A stretch of DNA of 49,812 nucleotides. Source: Paludibaculum sp. (GTDB taxonomy: Bacteria > Acidobacteriota > Terriglobia > Bryobacterales > Bryobacteraceae). Both the position numbers and the translations under genes were made by a program. The stretch covers positions 1 to 49,812 of the forward strand of contig JARKQJ010000158.1 in NCBI GenBank assembly GCA_029973955.1. Direction: 5' to 3'. Position 1 is the first letter of the stretch, and each line of letters opens with the position of its first letter. The notes beneath the pieces are model-generated. The model searched no databases and had not been told where the DNA came from. It saw only the letters and a program-made list of their open reading frames with translations. Below are positions 8,878-18,513 of this stretch, in pieces.

Positions 8878-10737
8878 CTATTCCCCCACGGCCACAAACA
8901 GGTTCTGGTCGCTCTCCTGGCCGTCTACGATCACCCGCAGCTTCACCAGCCCGGCTTCCAGCCCGGCCGGAACCTGCAGCCTGAACTCGTAGACACCCAC
9001 CTTGCCGGCCGCCATCCCCGCCGACAATACCTGCACTTCCGTATCGTTCAGCAGGAACCGCACCGGCAGCACCAACTGGCTGCCCTCCGGCGCTGTTTCG
9101 CCGGCTTCCACCATCGGCGTCACCGCGCCAAAGCCCGTTCCGGAGACCACCAGCGTCTCGCCGGCCTTCGCCGGACGCGACTCGATCCCCGCCATCGTGC
9201 CTTCCGGCGCCGCCACCACTTCGCTGCCATCAATGACAGCCCAGGCCAGTTGCTGGTCGCCTGCGCGGAACGCCGCCGGAGCTTCCAGCCCCGGACGCGC
9301 CGCGGCCACCTGCACCTGTACCGGCTTGCTGTCACCCGTATCGGCCGAGACCACCACGGTGCGCTCGCCCGCCGTCAGCGTGAACGGCGCCTGCACCTTC
9401 AGCTTGGACTCGCTGGCAGACGCCACCACGGCCGCCTGGCCGTCGATCGTCACCTTCGCTTCGCCGGACTTGCCCGTCAGGCCCGCACCGTCAATCTCGA
9501 TCCACGCGCCCGGCGCAATCCCGCGCAGCGAACCATACTCCGCCGCCAGCCCCACGCCGCCTTCCGAAATCACCGGCAGCGCCGTCGGCCCCGGAGCCAC
9601 CGGCGTCAGCACCTTCACCTTGCTCCACTGGCTATCAGTGAAGAAGATCCGCCCGTCGCTCACCGGCAGAACGCTCGTCGGGAACTTCATCTTCGCTGTC
9701 AGTGCCGCTTCCCCGTCGGTGCTGTCGCCAAACTTGCCGCTGCCCGCAATCACTGCAATCTTGTTGTCCTCGCCCACTCGCCGGATCCGGTTGTTCGACG
9801 TATCGGCGATGAAGACCACTCCTGCCGCGTTCAATGCTACCGTGGTCGGATAGTACAGCTGCGCCAGGTTGGCCGGTCCGCCATTGCCCTGAAAGCCCGG
9901 CGTGCCCAGCCCCGCGAAGGTCCGGATGTTGCCGTCCGTGCCCACTTTGCGGATCTTGTGGTTCCCCTGGTCGGCGATGTAAAGAGATCCGTCCGCGCCG
10001 ATCGCCACGCTGATCGGCCGGTTCAACGTCGAGTTCGTCGCCACGCCGTCGTCCCCCGAATAGCCTGATCCGCCCTTGCCCGCCACCGTGTACACCAGTC
10101 CGTCCGTGCCCACCTTCCGGATGACGTGGTTCAGCGTATCCGCGATAAACACGTTCCCCGCCGAATCCACCGCCACGCCCATCGGCGTGTTGAAGTGCGC
10201 GTACTTCGCCTCCAGGTGTTTCCCGCTCGTATCGAAGTCCGCATACCCTGCCACGTTCGCGCCCGCGAACGTCGTCATCTTCCCGTCCGTGGTCACCTTC
10301 TTGATCACGTGGTTCGCCGAATCCGCGATGTACAGCACCCCGGACTTGTCCACCGCCACGCCCGTCGGATAGTGCAGATATCCCGATGTCGCCGTTACCT
10401 CGTCACTCGAGTAGCCCGCCAGGTTCTTCCCGGCCACCGTCGTGATGACGCCGTCCTTCCCAATCTTGCGCACGACGTTGTTCGATGTATCCGCGACGTA
10501 CAGATTCCCCGACGAATCCATTGCCATCCCGATCGGCCCGCTCAACTGCGCAGCCGTCGCCTGCCCGCCGTCGCCCAGATACCCGCTCACGCCGTTGCCG
10601 GCATAGTTCGACACCGTGTAGGCCGGCGCCTGCCCGAACGCCTGTGCGGCCAAGCTCGCCGCCAGTGCCACCTTCACGCACATCCGCGTTCCCATCGTCA
10701 TGCCTCTCGTCATCCCTCTCGTCTGCGGCCTCATCAC
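8878..10737 (-). CDS. Secreted NHL-repeat propeller with TIGR03437-like C-terminus
   Basis: Exported 619-residue protein: signal peptide ending AAQAFGQ, then about five NHL repeats with the signature GVAVDKSGVLYIADSANHVIKKV and paired glycine-rich turns (AGKNLAGYS, AGKGGSGYSGDDG, AGLGTPGFQGNGG). From about residue 385 it changes into a two-part IgG-like region (IAPGAWIEIDGAGLTG, VDGQAAVVASASESKLKVQAP, TLVVSGTGFGAVTPM, VGVYEFRLQVPAG) that matches the pattern named TIGR03437 in Solibacter. Probably a surface or secreted binding protein; ligand unknown. ATG 10737 overlaps the stop of the upstream propeller gene by 4 bp, with GGAAG upstream, so translation is coupled. Confidence 0.85.
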   Translation of the reverse strand: MMRPQTRGMTRGMTMGTRMCVKVALAASLAAQAFGQAPAYTVSNYAGNGVSGYLGDGGQATAAQLSGPIGMAMDSSGNLYVADTSNNVVRKIGKDGVITTVAGKNLAGYSSDEVTATSGYLHYPTGVAVDKSGVLYIADSANHVIKKVTTDGKMTTFAGANVAGYADFDTSGKHLEAKYAHFNTPMGVAVDSAGNVFIADTLNHVIRKVGTDGLVYTVAGKGGSGYSGDDGVATNSTLNRPISVAIGADGSLYIADQGNHKIRKVGTDGNIRTFAGLGTPGFQGNGGPANLAQLYYPTTVALNAAGVVFIADTSNNRIRRVGEDNKIAVIAGSGKFGDSTDGEAALTAKMKFPTSVLPVSDGRIFFTDSQWSKVKVLTPVAPGPTALPVISEGGVGLAAEYGSLRGIAPGAWIEIDGAGLTGKSGEAKVTIDGQAAVVASASESKLKVQAPFTLTAGERTVVVSADTGDSKPVQVQVAAARPGLEAPAAFRAGDQQLAWAVIDGSEVVAAPEGTMAGIESRPAKAGETLVVSGTGFGAVTPMVEAGETAPEGSQLVLPVRFLLNDTEVQVLSAGMAAGKVGVYEFRLQVPAGLEAGLVKLRVIVDGQESDQNLFVAVGE

Positions 10738-13508
10738 TGCACTTCCGTCCTGTTCAGCACCGGAATCGTGAAGATGTTCGATACCTGGTAGCTCTGCGCA
10801 ATGTATGCTTCGGTCTTCGGGTTCGATGCCAGATCGGGGTTCAACTCCAGGTGGACCTCATAGATCCCCACCAGACCCTGCCGCAGTCCCGCGAACAGCA
10901 CGTTCGCCGTCTTGCCCCCGATCATCGAGGAGACGAACTCCAGCACGTCGTTCTGCGCCGGGCCGTAATACGGCTGCCCGTTGTTCATCGCGTCCCGCGC
11001 CGCTTCCGGACCCACCAGGCCCAGCCCCGACGCCAGCACCACGATCGTCTCGCCCGGTATCGCCGGGTTGTCTTCCGTCACCGGAGCCCCCGCCTCGTTG
11101 GCGCAGCACATCTCCGTGTTCAGCGCCGTCATGATGACGTTCGCCGCCGAGCTCGCCTCGGCGCTGATCGGAATCCCGTTGCCTTCAGGCCCCGGTACAC
11201 GCGCCCGCAGCCGGATGCGTGTGAATGAACCAGAGGCCCACGCCTCCACCTCCGGATCCGATGCGTTGATCATCGCGATCAGGTTATCCCGCACTGAATA
11301 CAGCGTATCCGTCGCCTGAACGATATAGGTGTAGGCCCGGTCCCGGATCTTCACCGTCGCCGTGTCGCCGCCGTTCGCCGTGCCGTCCACTGAGACCGTC
11401 GCCGTCGCGTTGCTCGAAGAGTGGTAAGCCACGCCCGGCGAAGGTTGCAGCGACTTGCTCGTATACACCGACGGGTTCTGCGAGATCAGCCGGATCGCCA
11501 CGGCCGTCGAGACCGTGATGTTGCCGTCCCGCCGCTTCACCCGCAATACTCCGCTGGCGCTGTTGGAGCCCGACATCTGCACCGGAATCTGCGCAATCAC
11601 CTGCGTCGGCGAAACCGACACCAGCGGCACCTGCACGCCATCCACGTAAAACTGTACCCCACCCAACTCCAGCGGAAGCGGACTGCTCAGATCGCTCACC
11701 GCTGCCGTCTGGTCCGCCAGATTCTCGCCCTGCACCGCCACCAGCGCGTATGGCGCCACCGACGCCGGATCCACGCCGCCGCTCAGCTTCGTTCCGCTCG
11801 TCGTCATCGTGATCTTTGCCGTCGTCGGCGATATCGCGGTCTGAATCGCCACGGCGTTTCCCGCTTCGTCGATCTCCCGCGCTGTCAGGATGATCGCGTC
11901 AAACGCCTTGTTCGCCGACGCAATCGCATACTGATCGCCGGTGCCGGCGTTGATCGTCGAAACCATGCGGTCGATGATGTCGCCGAACGTCTCCTTCGCC
12001 ACCGTCCTGATCTTGTACTCCGCATAGATCACGTTGTTGTCGGAGTCCTTCACGTTCTCGTTGCCGATCTTGATCGACAGGTCCACATCCCCTTCCACCG
12101 TCCCGCCGAACGTCACCGTCCCGCTGGCGTGCGTCTCCGGACTCGCCGCGTTGCGCACCGCCGTCACCGGCAGCCCGAAGTCCGCCGGCGTATACACCAG
12201 CACGCGCCGGTTATATGTATCGCCCACAAACAGGTTCTCGCCATCCCACGCCAGCCCGATCGGAGTCTTGAACGAATCCGTTGCAGCCACGCGTCGCGGC
12301 TCGCCCGAATCGGAAGACTGGTTCAGGAAAAAGTCCTGCTGCCCGATCACGATATCGGCGTTCGTCCCGTTCGAGGTCGGCACCGTGTTCCAGATCATAA
12401 TCCGGTCGTTCCCGGTATCGGCTACAATCAGCCGCTTGCCGTCCACCAGCACCGTCCGCGGCATGTCCAGCGTCGCCTGGCAACGCCTCGGATAGGTCGC
12501 GTTCCCGTCCGAATCCGTCCCAGTCGAGGCGCACAGCTTGTGCGTTGTCGGCGTGCCGTCCGACTTGAAATCCGGGCTCGTGAAATCCGGCTGCCCCACC
12601 ACCACGTCCGCTGCCTTGCCGTTCGACGCCGGAATCGTGTTCCAGATCAGCACCCGGTTCGCACCCAGGTCCGCCACGTACAGCTTCGTTCCGTCGCTGG
12701 TCACGCTCGTCGGCCCCAGCAGCGTATCGGCCCGCATCACAAACACTGGAAACTGCCCCGTCTGCTGGTTCGAATCGAAATCCTTCTGCCCCAGCACGAC
12801 CTTCGCCGCCTGCCCGTTCTGCGTGATCGGCCCGTAATACAGCACCCGGCTGTTGCCCGTGTCCGCCACCCAAAGACCGTTATTCGCGTCCAGGTACATC
12901 CCCTGCGGTCCCCGCAGCGCCGTTGCCGAACGCCCCGACGCCCAGGAGACGAAGTCCTTCTGCCCCACCACGAAATCCGCCTTCTGGTTGTTCGCCGTCG
13001 GCAGGCTGTTCCAGATCAGAACCCTATTGTTGTCCGTGTCCGCCACGGCCAGCACCCGGCCGTTGTATGCCACGCCCAACGGACTCCGCAGTGAGCTCTG
13101 CGTCGGCGGATTCACCAGTTCCTTCGAGGTGAAGTCCTTCTGACCCAATACCGTGGTCGCCTGCCCGACGCACGCCGGACACCGCGTGTCGCTCTGCGGC
13201 ATCTCCGCCTTCCGCTCCGTCACAAACGACGAAACGTTCCGGTAGATCAGCACCCGGTGGTTCACCTTCGTGTCCGTGGTATCGCTCGATGGCACCACCG
13301 ATCCGCCGATGTTGTTCGAATCGGCCACAATCAGCGTGTCCGCCGCATAGGCGATACCCGTCAACGGCCCTAGCTGGATGTCACTGGTGCCGGGATAGGC
13401 CGCCGTAAACGGCTTCTGGCCGATCACCATCCGGGCCGCCATCGCGGTCCAATAATCCTGTGCCTGGCAAGTCGAGGCGAGCAATAGGAGCAGAACAGTC
13501 CACTTCAT
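10734..13508 (-). CDS. Secreted NHL-like propeller with inserted repeat domains and TIGR03437-like C-terminus
   Basis: Exported protein of about 924 residues. After the signal peptide (MKWTVLLLLLASTCQAQ) come repeats of the form VVGQKDF, then GVAYNGRVLAVADTDNNRVLIWN, seen six times, as in NHL propellers. Between and after these are two related domains of roughly 110 residues (encoded near 11775-12130 and 11100-11415) sharing GD, Y-x-Y/K, T..I.D, IN and L.AR...GN. The TIGR03437-like parts are SVAPYALVAVQGENLAD, VQVPLVSVSPTQVIAQIPVQ and GETIVVLASGLGLVGPEA. I use ATG 13508; a TTG at 13529 would add seven residues. First gene of a two-gene unit with the next propeller. Confidence 0.82.
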   Translation of the reverse strand: MKWTVLLLLLASTCQAQDYWTAMAARMVIGQKPFTAAYPGTSDIQLGPLTGIAYAADTLIVADSNNIGGSVVPSSDTTDTKVNHRVLIYRNVSSFVTERKAEMPQSDTRCPACVGQATTVLGQKDFTSKELVNPPTQSSLRSPLGVAYNGRVLAVADTDNNRVLIWNSLPTANNQKADFVVGQKDFVSWASGRSATALRGPQGMYLDANNGLWVADTGNSRVLYYGPITQNGQAAKVVLGQKDFDSNQQTGQFPVFVMRADTLLGPTSVTSDGTKLYVADLGANRVLIWNTIPASNGKAADVVVGQPDFTSPDFKSDGTPTTHKLCASTGTDSDGNATYPRRCQATLDMPRTVLVDGKRLIVADTGNDRIMIWNTVPTSNGTNADIVIGQQDFFLNQSSDSGEPRRVAATDSFKTPIGLAWDGENLFVGDTYNRRVLVYTPADFGLPVTAVRNAASPETHASGTVTFGGTVEGDVDLSIKIGNENVKDSDNNVIYAEYKIRTVAKETFGDIIDRMVSTINAGTGDQYAIASANKAFDAIILTAREIDEAGNAVAIQTAISPTTAKITMTTSGTKLSGGVDPASVAPYALVAVQGENLADQTAAVSDLSSPLPLELGGVQFYVDGVQVPLVSVSPTQVIAQIPVQMSGSNSASGVLRVKRRDGNITVSTAVAIRLISQNPSVYTSKSLQPSPGVAYHSSSNATATVSVDGTANGGDTATVKIRDRAYTYIVQATDTLYSVRDNLIAMINASDPEVEAWASGSFTRIRLRARVPGPEGNGIPISAEASSAANVIMTALNTEMCCANEAGAPVTEDNPAIPGETIVVLASGLGLVGPEAARDAMNNGQPYYGPAQNDVLEFVSSMIGGKTANVLFAGLRQGLVGIYEVHLELNPDLASNPKTEAYIAQSYQVSNIFTIPVLNRTEVQ

Positions 13509-13610
13509 TGGGGATCTCAAGGAAAACAAACTCTCAGTATATCAGCCACAATCGGAGCTTTCCCGTCGTGGAGGCCTCTTAAACGGACGCACCCCACCCC
13601 CCTCCGGGTT

Positions 13611-15425
13611 TCACCAGATGTACCGGCTCGCCTCGGCCCGCCGCCCATGCCCGTCCAGCACGTGTACCACCCTCAGTTTCTTCAACTTACCAGGCGATAG
13701 CTGGCCCTCCGGCACGTACACGATCTGCCGCCCCAGGTGCGCCGCAATTGATCGGAAGATCGTCCGCGGCGGCCGTTTCGCCACATACACCACGTGCCGC
13801 TCCACCGAATAGTCCAGCGCCGCCATCAGGAGCCGTTCCGCCTTCGTCTCCGCAAACTCGTAGTCCGGATCCCCCCACACGTCGTACATCCGCCTCGGCG
13901 GCAGCACCATCAACAGCCCCCCATACTCCGCCCGCCCGATCCCCGGCCCCACCATGTGGTCGAACGGCCGCGTCGAGTAGAACGCCATGTCGCTCTCGTT
14001 CTGGTGCTCCCCCAGCCACGTCGTCAGATACGGATACCGCTCCTCCCGATCCTCGTCGAAGATCACCACCACCGCCCCCACGTCCCCGCTCACCCGCTCC
14101 TGCTTCCTGACGTAGATCTTCCCCTCATGCCAGTTCCTGATCGTCTCCCGGATGTCGATCCCATCCTCCACCGACGTCGTGAACGGCTCCACCCTCGTCC
14201 GCTCCTCACTCAATAAGCTCCTCGCCTTCTGCCTCAGGAACTTACCGTAGTTCTCAATCACCAGGTCCTCTGGCGGATAGCTGCAGATCGCGCTCCCGTC
14301 CACCTGCTCGGCCCACTCCCCCGGCCGCCGCTCCTTCTCCCGGCCCTTCAGCCCCCGCGGCATCAGTCTTTGCTTCATCCGCGGCTGCCGCCGCCTCAGC
14401 TTCATCTTCCGGCTCCGCAGGAACACCTCCTCCGCGCTCAGGTTTACCGTCTCCAGTGCCGTGTACTCCTGCTGCCACGGATACGTGTTTGCCGCCTGCC
14501 ACACCTCCCAAGCAAAGTTATCGTCCACCACCGCCCGTGCCGCCGACGTCAAATCGAACAGGTTCGCCACCAGTTGGTTGTCCATCATCGCCAGGTTCCG
14601 CGTGAACTTCGCCAGCCCCCGCCGCTGCCAGTGCGTCACCCTGTCTCCCGTCTGCGCCTCGTAGCTGACCTCCGCCTCCTTCAGCATCTGCCACTGCACC
14701 TTCCGCCGGTCCGTCATCTCCAACGGCTGCTGAAACACCCGGTATCGCTCATACTGCTGCTGCAGAAACGGGTACTCCTGCGTGATCTCCGCCAGGCACT
14801 CCGGATGCGGATTCACCACCTCCGCCATCGTCTGCTTCCTCGCCCGCGGCGCCTCCTGCGGCCGCTCCATCGCCTCCAGCACCGCATCCACCAGGTTCAA
14901 TCCCAACACCACCAGCGTCTGCTTCTCCGGATCGCATCCCTGCAGCCGCCAGGCCATCGCCGCGGCATGCTCCTCCTCTTCCGCGCTCCGCTCCCGCGCC
15001 TGCATCCGGTACGCCCCCACATACGCCTCATACCCCGTCCCCTGCATCGCCCACGTGTCCGGGTAAAGCTCCGGCAGGTGCGGCCGGTCGATCGCGTCCG
15101 GCTCCAGCCACACGATCTCCGCCCCCACCTCCACCCCGCTCCGCACCGCCTCCACAAACGGGTCCGCCGGCTCCACCACCACATACACGCCCCGCTCGCT
15201 CTCCTCATCCTCCGGATACACGATCACCGATATCTCCGGCAGCCGGCCCACCGCCGCCCGGTACTGCCGCTCCAGCCACCCGGGCAGCTCCACCGCCACC
15301 ACCTCCGGCCGCTCCGCCGTAATCCGCCGCCGGACTTCCGCCGCAAACTCCACCTTGCCCGGAACCACCGGGCAATACGTCATCCTCCCTCGCTCCAGGC
15401 TCAGCGCCTCACCGCCGGCGGGCAT
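13611..15425 (-). CDS. Unknown partner of MoxR ATPase, TraB/PrgY-like N-terminus (604 aa)
   Basis: I do not recognise a named family. The N-terminal third (AEVRRRITAERPEVVAVELPGWL, later EEEHAAAMAWRLQGC and LVVLGLNLVDAVLEAM) has the layout of TraB/PrgY-like domains and of the DUF5682-type partners of MoxR ATPases; this is pattern inference. The middle is helical and basic (RSRKMKLRRRQPRMKQRLM). The C-terminal third has alternating strands (DVGAVVVIFDEDREERYPYL, EYGGLLMVLPP, RHVVYVAKRPPRTIF) but no MIDAS motif, so it is not a standard VWA domain. No signal peptide. ATG 15425 overlaps the ATPase gene by 17 bp with a perfect AGGAGG nine bases upstream, inside the ATPase gene. A second candidate ATG at 15383 also has GAGGGAGG close by. 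Confidence 0.7.
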   Translation of the reverse strand: MPAGGEALSLERGRMTYCPVVPGKVEFAAEVRRRITAERPEVVAVELPGWLERQYRAAVGRLPEISVIVYPEDEESERGVYVVVEPADPFVEAVRSGVEVGAEIVWLEPDAIDRPHLPELYPDTWAMQGTGYEAYVGAYRMQARERSAEEEEHAAAMAWRLQGCDPEKQTLVVLGLNLVDAVLEAMERPQEAPRARKQTMAEVVNPHPECLAEITQEYPFLQQQYERYRVFQQPLEMTDRRKVQWQMLKEAEVSYEAQTGDRVTHWQRRGLAKFTRNLAMMDNQLVANLFDLTSAARAVVDDNFAWEVWQAANTYPWQQEYTALETVNLSAEEVFLRSRKMKLRRRQPRMKQRLMPRGLKGREKERRPGEWAEQVDGSAICSYPPEDLVIENYGKFLRQKARSLLSEERTRVEPFTTSVEDGIDIRETIRNWHEGKIYVRKQERVSGDVGAVVVIFDEDREERYPYLTTWLGEHQNESDMAFYSTRPFDHMVGPGIGRAEYGGLLMVLPPRRMYDVWGDPDYEFAETKAERLLMAALDYSVERHVVYVAKRPPRTIFRSIAAHLGRQIVYVPEGQLSPGKLKKLRVVHVLDGHGRRAEASRYIW

Positions 15426-16236
15426 ACCTCAGCGCCTCCTCCCCCAGTACGTGCCGGATCGCAAAGTGCACCGCCTCCGTCCCATGCCCCGCCAACTCCA
15501 TGCTCGCCATCAGCTTCACCGCATAGCGCGTGATGCTGATCCCGTCCCGCACCGTGTACCGCTCCTCCGCCGCGTGCGCCGCCTGCAGGAACTCCGTCAC
15601 ATACTCCAGCATCTTCTCTTCCGCGAACGGCAGGTTCTCCTTGAGAATCGCCAGCTCCTCTTCCCGCTCCGGAAAGTCGATCAGAATCTGCGGCTGCAGG
15701 CGCGAGTGGATATACTCCGGCAGATCGAACGTCGAAGAGTCGTCGTTCATCGTGCAAACGATCCGGAACAGCGGATGCGCCTTGATCTTGATCCCCGCCA
15801 CGATGCTCTCCACATATCGCCTGGCATCGAGCAGCGGAGCCAGACTCGCCCAGCTCTTCTCCGACATCCGGTTTCCCTCATCCAGAATCGCCACCCCACC
15901 CCGCAGCATCGCCGTCACCAGCGGCGACGCTACATACTTCAGCCTTCCCGGACCCTCGATCACCGGCTGCACGATCAAGTCCTCCGGCCGCGTGTCCACC
16001 GTCGCCTGCATGATATACACTTCCCGCCCCAGCCGCGACGCCGCCGCATACGCCAGCGTCGTCTTCCCCACGCCCGGCTTGCCCACCAGCCGCGGGTTCA
16101 TCGGCACATCCCGCTCGTCCACCACCAGCCAGCTCGCCAGCAGTTGCCGCAGCACTTCGTCCTGTCCCACCCACTTCACCTGCAACTCGTCCGGGTGCGC
16201 CAGGTGGATCGGTACGCCTTCAATCTCGACAATCAT
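15409..16236 (-). CDS. MoxR-type AAA+ ATPase
   Basis: 275-residue AAA+ ATPase. Walker A is GKPGVGKT (52-59), Walker B is VAILDE (115-120), with the sensor-1 region at RIVCTMNDDSS and the family-typical FDLPEYIHSRLQPQILIDFP. MoxR ATPases remodel protein complexes and usually act with a VWA or other partner encoded next door. Here the partner is the overlapping downstream gene of unknown function, so the two probably form one complex. The start codon is ATG 16236, 44 bp from the divergent DUF2225-like gene. No membrane segment. Confidence 0.9.
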   Translation of the reverse strand: MIVEIEGVPIHLAHPDELQVKWVGQDEVLRQLLASWLVVDERDVPMNPRLVGKPGVGKTTLAYAAASRLGREVYIMQATVDTRPEDLIVQPVIEGPGRLKYVASPLVTAMLRGGVAILDEGNRMSEKSWASLAPLLDARRYVESIVAGIKIKAHPLFRIVCTMNDDSSTFDLPEYIHSRLQPQILIDFPEREEELAILKENLPFAEEKMLEYVTEFLQAAHAAEERYTVRDGISITRYAVKLMASMELAGHGTEAVHFAIRHVLGEEALRYARRR

Positions 16237-16280
16237 TCACTCTATTGTGCTAAAACCACGGACGGGAGGCACTCCGGCCT

Positions 16281-16946
16281 ATGACTACCCTCGACAACAA
16301 AACCACCTGCTGCGCCGTCTGCCGCGAATTCTCAGAACAGGCGATCCTCGGCAGTTCCTACACCCACGAACCGCCCGACCTCGACACCCGCCCCGGCGAA
16401 ATGCTCCGCGCCACCCTCCCCTACTGGATCCACGAGTGCCCCCATTGCGGTTACGCCGCCCCCGACCTCGAAGAGCGCATCACCGACGTCGAAGACATCG
16501 TCCGCAGCGAGCCCTACCAGAACACGGAAGGCCGCTTCCTCCGCCACAGCTTCCTTCTCCGCCAGCTCGGCCACTTCGCCGAAGCCGGCTGGACCGCCCT
16601 CCACGCCGCCTGGCTCGCCGACGACGACGGCAACCATTCCCTCGCCCAATCCAACCGCCGCCTCGCCATCACTCTCTTCAAGGAAGGCAAGTCCGCCCGC
16701 CAGAACTTCATGAACGATCCCCACGAGGAGTTCGCCCTCGTCACCGACATCTGCCGCCGCGCCTCCGATTTCGACGAAGCCCTCTCCACCTGCCGCGCCG
16801 GCCTCCAGGGCGACGGCGTCCCACCCCTCATCGAAGACATCCTCCGCCTCGAACTCACCCTCATCCAGAACCGCGACGCCTCCCGCCACACCCTCGCCGA
16901 AATCCCCGAACGCCCTGAAGGCGCCCAGCGCGTCACGCTCGACTGA
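16281..16946 (+). CDS. DUF2225-like zinc-binding, TPR-like protein
   Basis: 221 residues, cytoplasmic by sequence. Cysteine pairs CAVC (residues 11-14) and CPHCGYAAPDL (about 53) resemble the paired CxxC of DUF2225 proteins and probably bind zinc. The rest is helical, with TPR-like stretches (RHSFLLRQLGHFAEAGWTALHAAWLA, SARQNFMNDPHEEFALVTDICRRASDFDEALSTCRAGL). The molecular role of this family is unknown. Divergent from the MoxR gene, and 9 bp from the following epimerase gene, so likely in one transcript with it. The coding strand is very C-rich. Confidence 0.75.
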   Translation: MTTLDNKTTCCAVCREFSEQAILGSSYTHEPPDLDTRPGEMLRATLPYWIHECPHCGYAAPDLEERITDVEDIVRSEPYQNTEGRFLRHSFLLRQLGHFAEAGWTALHAAWLADDDGNHSLAQSNRRLAITLFKEGKSARQNFMNDPHEEFALVTDICRRASDFDEALSTCRAGLQGDGVPPLIEDILRLELTLIQNRDASRHTLAEIPERPEGAQRVTLD

Positions 16947-16955
16947 GATCCCGCC

Positions 16956-17780
16956 ATGCTCACCCGCCGCGCCCTTCTCGCCACACTCCCCGCCGCGGCC
17001 CTCGCCGCCCCCAAGTCCAAACTCAAAATCGGCGTCATGGACGTCATCCTCGGCCTCGGCTCCAACCCCTCCTCCGTCCAGGCCGCCAAAGACCTCGGCT
17101 TCGATGGCCTCCAGGTCACCCTCGGCCGCCAGTCCACCTCCGGCCGCCTCCCCCTCTCCAGCCCCGAAACCCAGGCCCGCTTCCTCGCCGAATCCCAGCG
17201 CCTCAAGCTCCCGCTGGTCTCCACCTACATCGACATCCTCCACGTTCACTGCCTGAAGAACGACCCCGAAGCCATCCGCTGGAGCTCCGAAGCCATTCAG
17301 ATCACTCGCAACATTAAAGCCCCCATCCTGATGATGGTCTTCTTCGGCGATTGCGCCCTCAATACCCGCGCCGAGATGGACGCCGTCATCGGCCCCTTCA
17401 AGGAACTCGCCCGCGAAGCCGAAAAGGCCAAGATCACCCTCGGCTTCGAAAACACCATCAAGGCCGAAGACGACCTCCGCATCCTCGATGCCGTCGGCTC
17501 CAAAGCCCTGAAGATCTTCTACGACATCGGCAACGCCACCAATCTCTACAAAGTCGATCCTGCCGCCGAAATCCGCGCCCTCGGCAAGGATCGCATCTGC
17601 CAGTTCCACTTCAAGGACAAAGGCTTCCTGGGCGAAGGCCAAGTCGACGTCAAAGCCGCCCTGAAGGCCATTCACGACATCAACTGGCAGGGCAACATCG
17701 TCCTCGAAACCGGTTCCCCCACCAAAAACATCCCGGCCGACCTCCTGCGCAACCGGCAGTATCTCGCGCCTCTCCTCTAA
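16956..17780 (+). CDS. Exported sugar phosphate isomerase/epimerase-like TIM barrel
   Basis: 274 residues of the xylose-isomerase-like/AP-endonuclease-2 TIM-barrel superfamily, which isomerise or epimerise sugars or act on related metal-bound substrates. The N-terminus MLTRRALLATLPAAALAAP looks like a signal peptide, possibly Tat type (one RR). Likely metal or substrate residues lie in LGFENTIKAEDD (Glu), FYDIGNAT (Asp), CQFHFKDK (His/Asp) and NIVLETGSP (Glu). The substrate is unknown. A degenerate copy of the second half of this gene lies at 21948-22241, which makes the gene the left marker of a local duplication. Confidence 0.85.
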   Translation: MLTRRALLATLPAAALAAPKSKLKIGVMDVILGLGSNPSSVQAAKDLGFDGLQVTLGRQSTSGRLPLSSPETQARFLAESQRLKLPLVSTYIDILHVHCLKNDPEAIRWSSEAIQITRNIKAPILMMVFFGDCALNTRAEMDAVIGPFKELAREAEKAKITLGFENTIKAEDDLRILDAVGSKALKIFYDIGNATNLYKVDPAAEIRALGKDRICQFHFKDKGFLGEGQVDVKAALKAIHDINWQGNIVLETGSPTKNIPADLLRNRQYLAPLL

Positions 17781-17990
17781 TCCGCCCCGCGCGGCACTCG
17801 GCGGCGCCCGCCAGCACACGGCTTGCCCTTGGGATACGCCGCGCTTCGTCGCATTTTTCCGTGTCACGAACGTGTTACCCGCTGGTCCCCTGAAGTTACC
17901 TGTTGAGAAAACCCAAGCAGCCTCAAAGTCGAAGGTGCGTCCAGCGAAGTTCCGTCAGGCTCAACGCTGGGCGCAGAAAAGGAATGGGCG

Positions 17991-18425
17991 ATGAACAAGG
18001 CGATTCTCGGAGGTTTGGTAATTGGGTGTATTACGATTGCAGCGGCCACCGCGACGGCGCAGACAATCCGCCTGAAGGCGAGCATCCCATTTGAGTTCAA
18101 CGTTGGTGCGGCTACTTTCCCGGCCGGGGACTACACCGTGACGAAAGCCGGCCAAGCCGCGCTCATGGTGATTGAGGACAATGATTCTGGCCGGTACCGC
18201 TCGGTTGTCATTGTGAGCCCCGCCGTCCATCAGGGCAAGCAGACCTCCGACGATGACTCGGCACTGGTCTTCAACCGGGTCCAGGACCGCTACTATTTTC
18301 GTCAGGCATGGCGTGCGGGTGATCCTCTGGGAGCGGAAGCCCCCGTCAGTCGATCTGAGAAACAGGCGATGTTGCGGGCCGCCACCCAGCCGGAGAAAGT
18401 CGTGCTGCGAGCCTCTTTGAACTAG
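17991..18425 (+). CDS. Small secreted protein of unknown function
   Basis: 144 residues with a clear signal peptide (MNKAILGGLVIGCITIAAATATAQ). The mature part reads TIRLKASIPFEFNVGAATFPAGDYTVTKAG, a pattern common in short exported acidobacterial proteins that look like a single beta-sandwich; no function is known to me. RBS AAAAGGA lies about 8 bases upstream of ATG. The 210 bp upstream hold no gene. Base use is more balanced (less C-rich) than in the neighbour to the left, as in the rest of this accessory stretch. Confidence 0.75.
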   Translation: MNKAILGGLVIGCITIAAATATAQTIRLKASIPFEFNVGAATFPAGDYTVTKAGQAALMVIEDNDSGRYRSVVIVSPAVHQGKQTSDDDSALVFNRVQDRYYFRQAWRAGDPLGAEAPVSRSEKQAMLRAATQPEKVVLRASLN

Positions 18426-18513
18426 CTCAGGACCCGCTGTTCCGTTGGAGGAGCATGCCGCCGCCCTGCATCGTGCCGGTCGCGCACGAACCGTGGCCCG
18501 GCGAAACTGTTTC

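Noticed and set aside
16332..17867. Leftward open frame of 511 codons
   Set aside because: Antisense to the DUF2225-like and TIM-barrel genes and Gly/Ala/Glu-rich; a result of strong third-base bias.
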